Positions 11,148 through 20,603 of a DNA stretch of 64,000 nt are shown piece by piece; position 1 is the first letter of the stretch; every line of letters starts with the position of its first letter. This DNA comes from Pseudomonas azerbaijanoccidentalis (GTDB taxonomy: Bacteria; Pseudomonadota; Gammaproteobacteria; Pseudomonadales; Pseudomonadaceae): contig NZ_JAHSTU010000004.1 of the NCBI RefSeq assembly GCF_019145495.1, positions 1 to 64,000 on the forward strand. Direction: 5' to 3'. Both the position numbers and the translations under genes were made by a program. The notes under the pieces are model-generated. The model saw only the letters and a program-made list of their open reading frames with translations. It ran no database searches and was not told the DNA's origin.

Positions 11148-11373
11148 CGTTAAAAACTCTCTATGTGTTTGCGGCCCGGCCGCGTGATCAAGCATGCCCG
11201 TCAGATGCGAACGACGCACCTGCGTAGGACGGTTAACACCTCTTCGCGATGGCGATTTTGGTTGTCTGTTCGGGAGCGCGGCCTGTCGGCTGACGGGCCA
11301 CTACCCTGAAAAAAGTGGCGCATTATGCAGACGTCAGCTTGGGATCGCCAGAGTCTGCACTGCTTTTATGATA

Positions 11374-11391
11374 GTTGAATGTCGATTCAAC
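11374..11391 (-). terminator. Small hairpin at the end of the osmC-like gene
   Basis: A perfect 7-bp stem GTTGAAT/ATTCAAC with a four-base loop overlaps the stop codon. The T tract after it is weak, so a role as a terminator is only a guess. Confidence 0.35.
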
Positions 11392-11809
11392 CGAGCTCGA
11401 TGATTTCGTAGTCGTGGGTAATCTCGACGCCGGCCGCGCCGAGCATGATCGATGCCGAGCAGTATTTTTCGGCGGACAGTTCGATGGCGCGCTTGACCTG
11501 GGCTTCTTTCAAGCCACGGCCCTTGACCACGAAGTGCATGTGGATCTTGGTGAAGACTTTCGGATCTTCGGTCGCGCGCTCGGCTTCGAGGAAGGCTTCG
11601 CAACTCTCCACCGCCTGGCGAGATTTCTTGAGGATGCTGACCACATCAAAGTTACTGCAACCGCCGACACCCAGCAGGAGCATTTCCATTGGTCGGACAC
11701 CCAGGTTGCGACCGCCGGCATCGGGCGGACCGTCCATGACCACGACATGACCGCTACCGGATTCGCCGAGGAACATGGCTTCGCCAGCCCATTGGATGCG
11801 TGCCTTCAT
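11387..11809 (-). CDS. OsmC-family peroxide reductase-like protein
   Basis: A 140-residue OsmC/Ohr superfamily protein, whose members reduce organic hydroperoxides with two redox cysteines. The first cysteine is in VGGCSNFD and the second in EKYCSAS. The subfamily (OsmC, YhfA or Ohr) is uncertain; the short length and sequence resemble YhfA-like proteins. The ATG at 11809 has a TGGAG site about 9 bp upstream; an in-frame TTG two codons earlier is a less likely alternative. It lies back to back with vfr, separated by 230 bp. Confidence 0.87.
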   Translation of the reverse strand: MKARIQWAGEAMFLGESGSGHVVVMDGPPDAGGRNLGVRPMEMLLLGVGGCSNFDVVSILKKSRQAVESCEAFLEAERATEDPKVFTKIHMHFVVKGRGLKEAQVKRAIELSAEKYCSASIMLGAAGVEITHDYEIIELG

Positions 11810-12039
11810 CGCCAAGACTCCACTGTATAAAAAAGGGTCGCCAGCTTAGCACAGGCCCCGGATAGACAGCGCCCACCCTCTTAGGACCATTCCTTCTGCC
11901 TTGTAGGTAATTTCTCGAATATTGCCGGAAGTGTCTGTTAAGCTGACGCCAATTCGCTGACGCATGACCAGCCTTTGCCGCGGCTTGCGCAATTCATAAA
12001 AAAATCAAACATACCGTGCAGTCTTTTCGGGATACAACC

Positions 12040-12684
12040 ATGGTTGCTATTGCCCCCACACTCAAGATCAAGAACCTCGATAAGCTGTTGATGCATTGTC
12101 AGCGCCGCCGCTATCCGGCCAAGAGCAACATCATTTGTGCCGGCGACCGCTCGGAAACGCTGTTTTTCATCATCAAGGGATCGGTCACCATCCTGATCGA
12201 GGATGATGACGGACGCGAAATGATCATCGCGTACCTGAACACCGGGGACTTCTTCGGTGAACTGGGTCTGTTCGAACAGGCAGGCCTGGAACAGGAACGC
12301 AGCGCCTGGGTGCGGGCCAAGGTCGAATGCGAAGTCGCGGAAATCAGCTACGCAAAATTCCGTGAATTGTCGCAGCAGGATCCAGACATTCTTTACGTGC
12401 TTAGCGGACAAATCGCACAACGCCTGCGCAACACCACCCGCAAGGTGGGCGACCTGGCGTTTTTTGACGTGACCGGTCGCGTCGCGCGCTGCCTGTTGGA
12501 GTTGTGCAAACAGCCCGACGCCATGACCCACCCCGATGGCATGCAGATCAAGGTGACCCGTCAGGAAATCGGGCGGATTGTCGGGTGCTCTCGGGAAATG
12601 GTCGGTCGCGTGCTCAAAGATCTTGAAGAACGCAACCTGGTGGACGTCAAAGGCAAGACCATGGTGGTCTTTGGTACTCGATAA
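12040..12684 (+). CDS. vfr: cAMP-binding global regulator Vfr (CRP homologue)
   Basis: Vfr is the Pseudomonas CRP homologue that controls virulence, motility and secretion genes in response to cAMP. The 214-residue protein has an N-terminal cyclic-nucleotide domain with the phosphate-binding cassette FFGELGLF and ERSAWVRAK. The C-terminal helix-turn-helix has the recognition region [21 protein letters not shown], close to CRP. The ATG at 12040 starts the conserved MVAI; an upstream ATG at 12016 lacks support. It is convergent with the lipoate-ligase-like gene, 10 bp away. Confidence 0.96.
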   Translation: MVAIAPTLKIKNLDKLLMHCQRRRYPAKSNIICAGDRSETLFFIIKGSVTILIEDDDGREMIIAYLNTGDFFGELGLFEQAGLEQERSAWVRAKVECEVAEISYAKFRELSQQDPDILYVLSGQIAQRLRNTTRKVGDLAFFDVTGRVARCLLELCKQPDAMTHPDGMQIKVTRQEIGRIVGCSREMVGRVLKDLEERNLVDVKGKTMVVFGTR

Positions 12685-12694
12685 GCTCGAAAAC

Positions 12695-13396
12695 CTAACC
12701 GCTGAACATCTGCTCGAGCATTAGCCGGTAGAGCTCGTCCAGACGGGCCAGTGCATCCGGCGCCGCGAACTTCTCATGCAGGGCGATATGGCTTTCGGCT
12801 CGCACCCGCTGCTCCAGACCGCAAGCCTCGTTGAAGCGGTTGACCGCCGCGACCATCGATTCGCGGTCGTTATCCATCAACATCGCACCGTGCACCAACC
12901 CTACCGGACGCTGACCGCCCTGGCTCTGGCGCCAACGCTGGGCGGTACCGACCATCTTGCGTCCGTCGAGGTTGACGTTGAAACGACCGTCGCAGAATGC
13001 ACCGTCAATTTCGCCCAGGGACGAAGTGCCGCCCAACTCGTCCAGCAACTGGCAGATGGGATCGCACAGACGCCGGTAGCCGGTTTCAATGCGGTTCAAA
13101 TCGCCTTCGCTACGCGGTGGCGCGTAAACCAGAGCAATGTTGATGGTGGTGGCTGATTGCGGGACGGGTTCTCCACCCGTATCGCGCAACAACACGGGCC
13201 AACCTGCTGCCGCTGATACTTCACATGCTGCTTCGAAACCCGGCAGGCGACTCAAGCGGCGTGGCATCACTAATGCCTGATCGCTTGGTTGCCAGAACAG
13301 CAGGCCGAACTCTCCACCGCCAGCGCAAACCGACGCCAGCAAATCCTGTTCGGCTTGCAGGCCGGCTTCGATGGTGTGGGAAACAGGTGAGGTCAT
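12695..13396 (-). CDS. Lipoate-protein ligase A-like protein
   Basis: This 233-residue protein belongs to the biotin/lipoate ligase fold. Lipoate ligases attach lipoyl or octanoyl groups to lysines of target proteins through an acyl-adenylate. The motif DGRKMVGTAQ carries the expected catalytic lysine, and GRFNVN precedes it. It is shorter than classical LplA because the C-terminal accessory domain is absent, so it may be an octanoyl-transferase-like enzyme or act on a special substrate. The ATG at 13396 is preferred; another at 13414 is possible. It lies between vfr and trpC, which I recall as adjacent in P. aeruginosa. Confidence 0.72.
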   Translation of the reverse strand: MTSPVSHTIEAGLQAEQDLLASVCAGGGEFGLLFWQPSDQALVMPRRLSRLPGFEAACEVSAAAGWPVLLRDTGGEPVPQSATTINIALVYAPPRSEGDLNRIETGYRRLCDPICQLLDELGGTSSLGEIDGAFCDGRFNVNLDGRKMVGTAQRWRQSQGGQRPVGLVHGAMLMDNDRESMVAAVNRFNEACGLEQRVRAESHIALHEKFAAPDALARLDELYRLMLEQMFSG

Positions 13397-13441
13397 AAGG
13401 GATCCGTAGGACATAGAGTCTGTGGTGCTTCTTATGCCGCT

Positions 13442-13516
13442 ATCGCGAGCAGGCTCGCTCCTACAGGGGATTTGTTTACAGCAAAAATCCAATGTGGGAG
13501 CGAGCTTGCTCGCGAT
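13442..13516. repeat. REP pair (GAGCGAGC type)
   Basis: The left arm reads TCGCGAGCAGGCTCGCTCCT and the right arm GGGAGCGAGCTTGCTCGCGA. They form an inverted pair with a central spacer of about 34 bp, in the gap between trpC and the ligase-like gene. Confidence 0.8.
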
Positions 13517-13523
13517 GCTTTAT

Positions 13524-14360
13524 TCAGTCGAGGGTCGAGCCACTGACAGGAACGCCGCGCTCAGGGAAGAACAAACGCTGCAATTCCGTGCCCGGGCTTT
13601 CGGCGCGCATGAACGCTTCGCCGACCAGGAACGCATAAACGTCGCTGATTTCCATCAGTTCGACGTCGGCGCGGTTGAGGATGCCGCTCTCGGTGATCAC
13701 CAGACGGTCGCGCGGAATGCGCGGCAGCAGGTCGAGGGTGGTTTCCAGGCTGACGTCGAAGGTGTGCAGGTTGCGGTTGTTCACGCCCACCAACGGTGTG
13801 TCGAGGGTTTTCAAGGCCCGCTCCAGTTCGTCGCCGTCGTGGACTTCCACCAGCACATCGAGGTTGACGCTTTTGGCCACGGCGGCCAGCTCGGCCATTT
13901 TCACGTCGTCCAGTGCGGAGACGATCAACAGCACGCAGTCGGCGCCCAAGGCTCGGGCCTCAACGATCTGGTACGGGTCGATCATGAAGTCCTTGCGGAT
14001 CACCGGCAGCTTGCAGGCTGCACGTGCTTGCTGCAGGTACGCATCGGCGCCCTGGAAGTAATCGATGTCGGTGAGTACCGACAGGCACGTCGCACCGCCC
14101 TTCTCGTAGCTTTTGGCGATATCGGCAGGAACGAAGTGCTCGCGGATCACGCCTTTGCTTGGGGAGGCTTTCTTGATTTCAGCAATGACCGCCGGTTGTT
14201 TGAGCTTGGCCTGAGCGATCAGCGCCTTGGCAAAACCACGGGGTGCATCGGCCGCCTTGGCCAGGTTTTCCAGCTCGGAGAGGCTTACGCGAGCACTACG
14301 CTCGGCAACTTCCTCGACTTTACGCGCCAGAATCTTTTCCAGAACCGTCGGTACACTCAT
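13524..14360 (-). CDS. trpC: Indole-3-glycerol phosphate synthase
   Basis: TrpC closes the indole ring from carboxyphenylamino-deoxyribulose phosphate. This is the monofunctional form, 278 residues, not fused to TrpF. The barrel shows the conserved [11 protein letters not shown] with the catalytic lysine and the later ITESGI. Its start overlaps the stop of trpD by 4 bp (ATGA), which indicates translational coupling in trpG-trpD-trpC. Confidence 0.96.
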   Translation of the reverse strand: MSVPTVLEKILARKVEEVAERSARVSLSELENLAKAADAPRGFAKALIAQAKLKQPAVIAEIKKASPSKGVIREHFVPADIAKSYEKGGATCLSVLTDIDYFQGADAYLQQARAACKLPVIRKDFMIDPYQIVEARALGADCVLLIVSALDDVKMAELAAVAKSVNLDVLVEVHDGDELERALKTLDTPLVGVNNRNLHTFDVSLETTLDLLPRIPRDRLVITESGILNRADVELMEISDVYAFLVGEAFMRAESPGTELQRLFFPERGVPVSGSTLD

Positions 14361-15406
14361 CCCTCATTCTCCACTTTGAATACCGCGGTAAATGCACCCA
14401 ACTCCTCAAGTTTTTCCCGAGCGAGACCGGTATGCAGCGCATCGTGCGCCAGGGCTACGCCCTCTTTCAGGCTGCTGGCATGGTCGGCTGCGTACAGCGC
14501 AGCGCCGGCATTGAGCATGATCATCTCGGCCGCTTTCTGACCGTTTTCGGTCTTGCGCTTGCCCAAGGCATCGCGAATCAGTTCCAGAGACGCCGCCGGG
14601 CTTTCCACCGCCAGGCCGTGCAGGCTCTGGCTCTTCATGCCCAAGTCTTCCGGTTCGATCCAATACTCGGTGATTTGATCGTTTTTCAGCTCTGCGACAA
14701 AGGTCGGAGCAGCGAGGCTGAACTCATCCAGGCCATCTTTCGAATGCACCACCAGCACATGTTTGCTGCCCAGACGCTGCAGCACTTCTGCCAACGGACG
14801 GCACAGGGCCTGGGTGAATACGCCCACCACCTGATGCTTCACACCGGCCGGATTCGTAAGCGGGCCGAGCATGTTGAACAGCGTGCGCAAACCCAGGTCC
14901 TTGCGCGGACCGGCGGCGTGCTTCATGGCGCTGTGGTGAGTCTGGGCAAACATGAAGCCGATACCGACGTTGTCGATGCAACGTGCCACTTGAACCGGGG
15001 TCAGGTTCAAGTAGATGCCGGCCGCTTCCAGCAAGTCGGCACTGCCACTCTTGCCCGAGACCGCTCGGTTACCATGCTTGGCCACAGTGCAGCCGGCCGC
15101 CGCTACGACGAATGCGGAAGCAGTCGAGACGTTGAAGATATTGGCACCGTCACCGCCAGTGCCCACCACATCGACCACGCCGTCGAGGGTCTTGAGTTCG
15201 ACCTTGTCCGCCAGCTCGCGCATGACCGACACGGCCCCGACGATTTCGTCGATGCTTTCGCTCTTCATGCGCATGGCCATCATGAACGCACCGATCTGCG
15301 CGTCCGTGCATTGCCCGGTCATGATTTCGCGCATCACATCGCGCATTTCTTCGGTACTGAGGTCAAGGTGATCGACGATACGGCCCAGGGCTGTCTTGAT
15401 ATTCAT
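14357..15406 (-). CDS. trpD: Anthranilate phosphoribosyltransferase
   Basis: TrpD joins anthranilate to PRPP, giving phosphoribosyl-anthranilate. The 349-residue protein has the phosphoribosyl-binding motif DVVGTGGDG and the KHGNRAVS loop. It sits in the trpGDC unit: 9 bp after trpG and overlapping trpC by 4 bp. It is a separate protein, not fused to TrpG as in E. coli. Confidence 0.96.
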   Translation of the reverse strand: MNIKTALGRIVDHLDLSTEEMRDVMREIMTGQCTDAQIGAFMMAMRMKSESIDEIVGAVSVMRELADKVELKTLDGVVDVVGTGGDGANIFNVSTASAFVVAAAGCTVAKHGNRAVSGKSGSADLLEAAGIYLNLTPVQVARCIDNVGIGFMFAQTHHSAMKHAAGPRKDLGLRTLFNMLGPLTNPAGVKHQVVGVFTQALCRPLAEVLQRLGSKHVLVVHSKDGLDEFSLAAPTFVAELKNDQITEYWIEPEDLGMKSQSLHGLAVESPAASLELIRDALGKRKTENGQKAAEMIMLNAGAALYAADHASSLKEGVALAHDALHTGLAREKLEELGAFTAVFKVENEG

Positions 15407-15415
15407 GAGTAGTCC

Positions 15416-16009
15416 TTAGCGCGTGCCGCCGGTTTGTTTGAGGAAGTTGGCGAACAGTTCGTGGCCCTGCTCGGTCAGGATCGACTCAGGGTGAAACTGC
15501 ACGCCTTCGATGTTCAAGGTCTTGTGACGCAGGCCCATGATCTCGTCGACCGAGCCGTCTTCGAGCTGAGTCCATGCGGTCAGTTCGAGGCAATCAGGCA
15601 AGGTTTCGCGTTTGACGATCAAAGAATGATAGCGCGTGACCGTCAGCGGATTGTTCAGACCCTCGAAGACGCCTTTGTCTTCATGGAACACCGGGCTGGT
15701 CTTGCCGTGCATGACTTGGCGGGCGCGAACCACGTCGCCGCCAAAGGCCTGGCCGATGGATTGATGGCCCAGGCACACACCGAGAATCGGCAGCTTGCCG
15801 GCGAAGTGTTTGATCACGTCAATCGAGACGCCGGCTTCGGTCGGGGTGCAAGGGCCGGGCGAGACGACGATACGCTCAGGGTTGAGGGCTTCGATCTCGG
15901 CAACGGTAAGTTCATCGTTGCGCACGACTTTGACCTGGGAGCCCAGCTCACCGAGGTACTGCACAACGTTGTAGGTAAAAGAGTCGTAGTTATCGATCAT
16001 CAGCAACAT
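15416..16009 (-). CDS. trpG: Anthranilate synthase glutamine amidotransferase subunit
   Basis: TrpG supplies ammonia from glutamine to the TrpE subunit. This class I amidotransferase is 197 residues long with the nucleophile cysteine in [10 protein letters not shown] and the His-Glu pair in VQFHPES. In many pseudomonads the same subunit also serves p-aminobenzoate synthase. It heads trpG-trpD-trpC. A gap of 114 bp separates it from trpE. Confidence 0.95.
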   Translation of the reverse strand: MLLMIDNYDSFTYNVVQYLGELGSQVKVVRNDELTVAEIEALNPERIVVSPGPCTPTEAGVSIDVIKHFAGKLPILGVCLGHQSIGQAFGGDVVRARQVMHGKTSPVFHEDKGVFEGLNNPLTVTRYHSLIVKRETLPDCLELTAWTQLEDGSVDEIMGLRHKTLNIEGVQFHPESILTEQGHELFANFLKQTGGTR

Positions 16010-16123
16010 GGCGTTAAGAACCTCTTGAATTCACTGACTACTAATACGGCCTTCGAATGAATGGCCCGCCGCGTCCAGCGCTTGATTGCTCAAGGCGGCC
16101 GGCAGACGGGCAACGTTCATCGG
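16010..16123 (-). promoter_or_regulatory. trpE-trpG junction, probable trpGDC promoter
   Basis: This 114-bp gap holds no gene. In P. aeruginosa this junction is occupied by the R/F-pyocin cluster. Here the two trp units are almost adjacent, so the gap probably carries the trpGDC promoter or simple read-through. I see no clear terminator. Confidence 0.4.
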
Positions 16124-17605
16124 TCAGCCTTGCGGAGTTTGTTCAGCCAGCGCCACGGCGCGGAACATCGCGCGGCGCTTGTTCAGGGTTTCTTCCCATT
16201 CCAGCGCCGGCACCGAGTCGGCGACGATGCCGCCACCAGCCTGCACGTGCAGTTCGCCGTTCTTGATCACCGCCGTGCGGATCGCAATGGCGGTGTCCAT
16301 GTTGCCGTTCCAGGCGAAGTAGCCGACGGCGCCGCCGTAGACACCCCGCTTGACCGGTTCCAGCTCGTCGATGATTTCCATCGCACGGATCTTCGGCGCA
16401 CCGGACAAGGTGCCCGCCGGCAGAATCGCCCGCAGTGCGTCCATCGCCGTCAGGCCGGCTTTCAGTTGGCCAGTGACGTTGGACACGATGTGCATCACGT
16501 TGGAATAACGCTCGATGACCATTTTCTCGGTGAGTTTCACCGAACCGATTTCCGAAACCCGGCCGGTGTCGTTACGACCCAAATCGATCAGCATCAAGTG
16601 CTCGGCGATTTCCTTGTCGTCCGACAGCAGGTCTTTTTCCAGTGCCAGATCGGCTTCTTCGTTGGCCCCACGCGGGCGGGTGCCGGCAATCGGGCGCACG
16701 GTGATCAGGTTGTCTTCGACCCGCACCAGCACTTCCGGTGAACTGCCGACGACATGGAAGTCGCCGAAGTTGAAAAAGTACATGTAAGGCGTCGGGTTGA
16801 AGCAGCGCAACGCGCGGTACAGATCGATCGGCGCAGCCTTGAAGTCGATCGACATACGCTGGGACGGCACGACTTGCATGCAGTCACCCGCCAGGATGTA
16901 TTCCTTGATGGTGTCGACGGCTTTTTCGTAATCGTCCTGGGTGAAACTGGAGCGGAACACCGGATCAGCGGTTTGTTGCTTGCTGAAATCCAGGCCACGG
17001 CGCGGAGTGATTGGCTGACGTAGTTTTTCCAGCAGTTCTTCCAGGCGTGCGCGACCTTGCTCGAAGGCATCTTCCTGCGCCGGATCGGCCAGGACGATTG
17101 CGTGCATCTTGCCAGCGAGGTTGTCGAACACCACCACGGCGTCGGACACCATCAACAGGATATCCGGCACGCCCAGCGGATCCGGGTTCGGACATTTGCC
17201 CAGACGCTTTTCCACATAGCGCACGCAGTCGTAACCGAAGTAGCCCACCAGGCCGCCATTGAAGCGCGGCAGGCCGGCGATGGTCGGCACGTTGTAGCGC
17301 GCCTTGAAGGCTTCGACAAAGGCCAACGGGTCTTCCACGTCGTGGTTTTCGGTTTCGACGCCGTCAACGGTGACACTGACGTGATGGTCATGAACGCGCA
17401 TCACGGTGCGGCACGGCAGGCCGATGATCGAGTAACGGCCCCATTTCTCGCCGCCCTGTACGGACTCCAGCAAGTAGGAATTGGGCTCGTCGGCCAGTTT
17501 CAGGTAGATCGACAGCGGCGTGTCGAAGTCGGCCAGGGTTTCGCAGGCAAGCGGGATGCGGTTGTAGCCGGCAGCGGCCAAACGCAGGAATTCTTCGCGG
17601 ATCAT
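16124..17605 (-). CDS. trpE: Anthranilate synthase component I
   Basis: TrpE makes anthranilate from chorismate with ammonia from TrpG. The 493-residue protein belongs to the chorismate-utilising family. The conserved N-terminal segment [17 protein letters not shown] forms the tryptophan feedback site region, and the C-terminal part has [19 protein letters not shown] and [12 protein letters not shown]. It lies 70 bp downstream of gph, in the rpe-gph-trpE order usual for Pseudomonas. I see no tryptophan-rich leader peptide in that gap. Confidence 0.96.
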   Translation of the reverse strand: MIREEFLRLAAAGYNRIPLACETLADFDTPLSIYLKLADEPNSYLLESVQGGEKWGRYSIIGLPCRTVMRVHDHHVSVTVDGVETENHDVEDPLAFVEAFKARYNVPTIAGLPRFNGGLVGYFGYDCVRYVEKRLGKCPNPDPLGVPDILLMVSDAVVVFDNLAGKMHAIVLADPAQEDAFEQGRARLEELLEKLRQPITPRRGLDFSKQQTADPVFRSSFTQDDYEKAVDTIKEYILAGDCMQVVPSQRMSIDFKAAPIDLYRALRCFNPTPYMYFFNFGDFHVVGSSPEVLVRVEDNLITVRPIAGTRPRGANEEADLALEKDLLSDDKEIAEHLMLIDLGRNDTGRVSEIGSVKLTEKMVIERYSNVMHIVSNVTGQLKAGLTAMDALRAILPAGTLSGAPKIRAMEIIDELEPVKRGVYGGAVGYFAWNGNMDTAIAIRTAVIKNGELHVQAGGGIVADSVPALEWEETLNKRRAMFRAVALAEQTPQG

Positions 17606-17675
17606 GATGTGCCTCGTGGCTTGAGGGTCTAACAGTCAGGTATGCAAACGCGCCGGATAACCGGCCAGGTAAAAG

Positions 17676-18494
17676 TCAGGCGCGCCAACGCCAGCGGGCC
17701 AGGGCCTTGATGACTTTCATCCAGAGTTTGCGAGTGACCACCACGATGGGATTTCCAGGAGGGGATTGAACAGCGTCGGGCAACGTTATCTCAGCGGCAA
17801 GATCCAGGCAACCGGGAATTAACTTGCGCAGATCGTCGATCACCAGCGACGGCGATTCTTCGGCGATCGGCCGGCCATGGTTATAGCCGTAGCTCAAGGC
17901 CACGCACTTGACGCCCGCTGCCTTCGCCGCCAGCACATCGCTGCGCGAATCACCGACGAACAAGGATTGCGAGGCCGGGATGTTGGTCATTTTCATGACG
18001 AAAAACAACGCGGCCGGGTCGGGCTTTTTCTGCGGCAGGGTGTCACCGCCGATGATCAACCGGAAGTAACGGCCGATTTTCATCTGATCGAGCAGCGGCG
18101 CGACGAAGCGCTCCGGCTTGTTGGTGATCAGCGCCATCTCGACGCCCTGCTTGTGCAACCACTTCAGGGTGTCGCGCACGCCGGGGTAAACCACGGTCAG
18201 CTCATGGCTTTCGCCGTAAGCCTGCATGAAGATCTCCAGCGCCCGCTCGGCTTCGGCATTGTCGACTTTCGAATGATCGATACCACCAGCCAAGGCTCGT
18301 CGCACCAGCACCGGGGCGCCGTTGCCGACCCACTCGCGCACCGACTCGATGCCGGCCGGTGCGCGACCGAGTTTGAGCAGCATGTTATCCACAGCCGCCG
18401 CGAGGTCGGGGACCGAATCGATCAACGTGCCATCCAGATCGAACATCACCAGCCTTGGCAGGCTTCCCGGGAACAGCTGCTCAAAACCACTCAT
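17676..18494 (-). CDS. gph: Phosphoglycolate phosphatase
   Basis: This HAD-superfamily phosphatase removes phosphate from 2-phosphoglycolate, a by-product of DNA repair. The 272 residues include motif [10 protein letters not shown] (nucleophile aspartate), motif II ITNKP, a lysine in QKKPDP and motif IV VGDSRSD. The C-terminus has a basic extension ending [10 protein letters not shown], which is beyond the usual Gph core. It overlaps rpe by 4 bp and precedes trpE. Confidence 0.93.
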   Translation of the reverse strand: MSGFEQLFPGSLPRLVMFDLDGTLIDSVPDLAAAVDNMLLKLGRAPAGIESVREWVGNGAPVLVRRALAGGIDHSKVDNAEAERALEIFMQAYGESHELTVVYPGVRDTLKWLHKQGVEMALITNKPERFVAPLLDQMKIGRYFRLIIGGDTLPQKKPDPAALFFVMKMTNIPASQSLFVGDSRSDVLAAKAAGVKCVALSYGYNHGRPIAEESPSLVIDDLRKLIPGCLDLAAEITLPDAVQSPPGNPIVVVTRKLWMKVIKALARWRWRA

Positions 18495-19165
18495 GGGCGA
18501 GCCAGCGCCAATTCGGAACGCATCTTGCCGATGACTTCCTGATAGTTCGGTGCGTTGAAGATGGCCGAGCCGGCGACGAAGGTGTCGGCGCCCGCCGCAG
18601 CGATTTCGCGGATGTTGTTCACGTTCACGCCGCCGTCGATTTCCAGGCGAATGTCACGGCCCGACGCATCGATCAGCGCCCGAGCTTCGCGCAGCTTGTC
18701 GAGGGTACCGGGGATGAACTTTTGCCCGCCGAAGCCCGGGTTGACGCTCATCAGCAGGATCATGTCGACCTTGTCCATGACGTACTTGAGCACGTCCAGC
18801 GGGGTCGCCGGGTTGAACACCAGGCCCGATTTGCAGCCGCCTTCACGGATCAGTTGCAGGGAACGGTCAACGTGTTGCGTGGCTTCCGGGTGAAAGGTGA
18901 TGTAGGTCGCGCCGGCTTCAATGAAGTCACCGACGATGCGGTCCACCGGGCTGACCATCAAGTGCGCGTCGATCGGCGCGGTCACGCCGTACTTGCGCAG
19001 CGCCGCACACACCATCGGGCCGATGGTCAGGTTGGGCACGTAATGGTTGTCCATGACATCGAAGTGCACGAAGTCGGCGCCAGCGGCCAGGACGTTGTCC
19101 ACTTCTTCACCCAGGCGGGCGAAGTCGGCGGAGAGAATCGACGGAGCAATTACGAAGGGCTGCAT
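18491..19165 (-). CDS. rpe: Ribulose-phosphate 3-epimerase
   Basis: Rpe interconverts ribulose-5-phosphate and xylulose-5-phosphate in the pentose phosphate pathway. The 224-residue barrel has [17 protein letters not shown] and the later [11 protein letters not shown], both signatures with metal-binding residues. The ATG at 19165 starts the conserved [15 protein letters not shown]; the longer open frame to 19231 is unsupported. It leads the rpe-gph-trpE operon. Confidence 0.95.
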   Translation of the reverse strand: MQPFVIAPSILSADFARLGEEVDNVLAAGADFVHFDVMDNHYVPNLTIGPMVCAALRKYGVTAPIDAHLMVSPVDRIVGDFIEAGATYITFHPEATQHVDRSLQLIREGGCKSGLVFNPATPLDVLKYVMDKVDMILLMSVNPGFGGQKFIPGTLDKLREARALIDASGRDIRLEIDGGVNVNNIREIAAAGADTFVAGSAIFNAPNYQEVIGKMRSELALARP

Positions 19166-19280
19166 GACGCACCTTTTCTGAGCAGAATCACGATGGCGCG
19201 CATTGTATACCTCATGCTTTGGCGCGCGCACCGTGAGCGCGATGATTGGACCTTGCCATCATCGCTGATCAGCGAAGGCC

Positions 19281-20429
19281 CTAATACGCCGCGCGATAGA
19301 TCTTTTCGATATCGACGGCATTCAGTTTGCGCGGATTGTTGCGCATCAGGCGTTCAATCCCCGCCGCCTCCACAGCCATGGCCGGGATGGCGTCTTCGGG
19401 AACGCCGAAACTGCGCAAGCCCTGAGGGATTTCCACCGCTGCACACAATTCGGTCATGGCGGCCACGGCCTTGTCGGCCGCTTCATTGACGCTCAGGTGA
19501 GCGGTCTGCACGCCCATGGCCTGGGCGATATCCTGCATGCGCTCGACGCAGGCCATCTTGTTCCAGGTCATGACATAGGGCAGCAGCAAGGCATTGCTCA
19601 CGCCGTGGGCGATATTGAAACGCCCGCCCAGTGGATACGCCAGGGCATGGACCGCGCCCACTCCGGCATTGCCGAACGCCATGCCGGCCATCAGGCTGGC
19701 GGTGGCCATGTCCTCACGCGCCTGCAGGTTCGAGGGGTTGGCGTACGCCTTGGGCAGCGCCTTGGCGATCAGCTTGATGGCGCCGATGGCCAGGGAATCG
19801 GTGATCGGCGAGGCATTGACCGACAGATAGGATTCGATGGCATGCACCAAGGCATCGACGCCACTGGCGGCGGTGACGCTGCGCGGGCAGGTGAGGGTCA
19901 TCTGCGGACTGACCAGCGCCACGTCCGGCAACAGATAGTCGCTGACGATGCCCTTCTTCAATTGCGCGACCTTGTCGGAAAGGATCGCCACGTTGGTCAC
20001 TTCCGAACCGGTGCCGGCGGTGGTCGGGATCGCGATCAGCGGCGGGCCTTTGCGCGGCACCTGGTCGACGCCGAACAGATCCTCCAGCGCGCCGTGATAG
20101 CCGGCATATGCAGCGACGCTCTTGGCAATGTCGATGGCACTGCCACCGCCCAAGCCGATCAAGCCGTCATGCCCGCCTTCGCGATACACCTGCATGCAGT
20201 CTTCGACGATGGCGATTTCCGGGTCAGGCAGCACGCGGTCGAAGATCTCGTAGCTTCGCCCGCCCAACTGCGCCAGCGCCAGCTCGACGGTGCCAGACTT
20301 GACCAGCGCGGCGTCGGTGACGATCAGCGGGTTGTCGATGTCCAGGCGTGCGAGCTCGGCGGACAGTTGCTCGATAGCCCCTGCGCCGGTGATCAGTTTG
20401 TGAGCGATTTTGAAAGAGGAAAGACTCAT
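19281..20429 (-). CDS. Iron-containing alcohol dehydrogenase
   Basis: This group III metal-dependent alcohol dehydrogenase is 382 residues long. Visible are the nucleotide-binding GLGGGSAID, TTAGTGSEVT, and the metal-binding histidines in HALAYPLGGRFNIAHGVSNA. Members oxidise or reduce small alcohols and aldehydes such as ethanol, 1,3-propanediol or 4-hydroxybutyrate; the substrate here is not known. It lies between agtD and rpe, which I recall as neighbours in P. aeruginosa, with a REPIN on its upstream side. That suggests an insertion into this lineage. Confidence 0.9.
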   Translation of the reverse strand: MSLSSFKIAHKLITGAGAIEQLSAELARLDIDNPLIVTDAALVKSGTVELALAQLGGRSYEIFDRVLPDPEIAIVEDCMQVYREGGHDGLIGLGGGSAIDIAKSVAAYAGYHGALEDLFGVDQVPRKGPPLIAIPTTAGTGSEVTNVAILSDKVAQLKKGIVSDYLLPDVALVSPQMTLTCPRSVTAASGVDALVHAIESYLSVNASPITDSLAIGAIKLIAKALPKAYANPSNLQAREDMATASLMAGMAFGNAGVGAVHALAYPLGGRFNIAHGVSNALLLPYVMTWNKMACVERMQDIAQAMGVQTAHLSVNEAADKAVAAMTELCAAVEIPQGLRSFGVPEDAIPAMAVEAAGIERLMRNNPRKLNAVDIEKIYRAAY

Positions 20430-20514
20430 GTGCGCAGCCTCTTATAGATGTGGGAGCTGGGCACAATAGTAGCTGGGGATTTTTAGTTCGCTGGTATTCA
20501 GGTCGTGAATGAAC

Positions 20515-20593
20515 TGTAGGAGCTGCCGAAGGCTGCGATCTTTTGATTTGTATTTTCAAGATCAAAAGATCGCAGCCTTCGGCAGCTCCTACA
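20515..20593. repeat. Perfect REPIN hairpin
   Basis: Two perfectly complementary 33-bp arms (20515-20547 and 20561-20593) surround a 13-base loop. Each arm runs from the TGTAGGAG end through CTGCCGAAGGCTGCGATC to TTTTGAT. It lies in the gap between agtD and the alcohol dehydrogenase and could also end transcripts. Confidence 0.93.
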
Positions 20594-20603
20594 AGGGACC
20601 GCG

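Noticed and set aside
13524..17605. Attenuator leader peptide for the trp genes
   Set aside because: The gaps before trpE and trpG show no short frame rich in Trp codons followed by a terminator hairpin.
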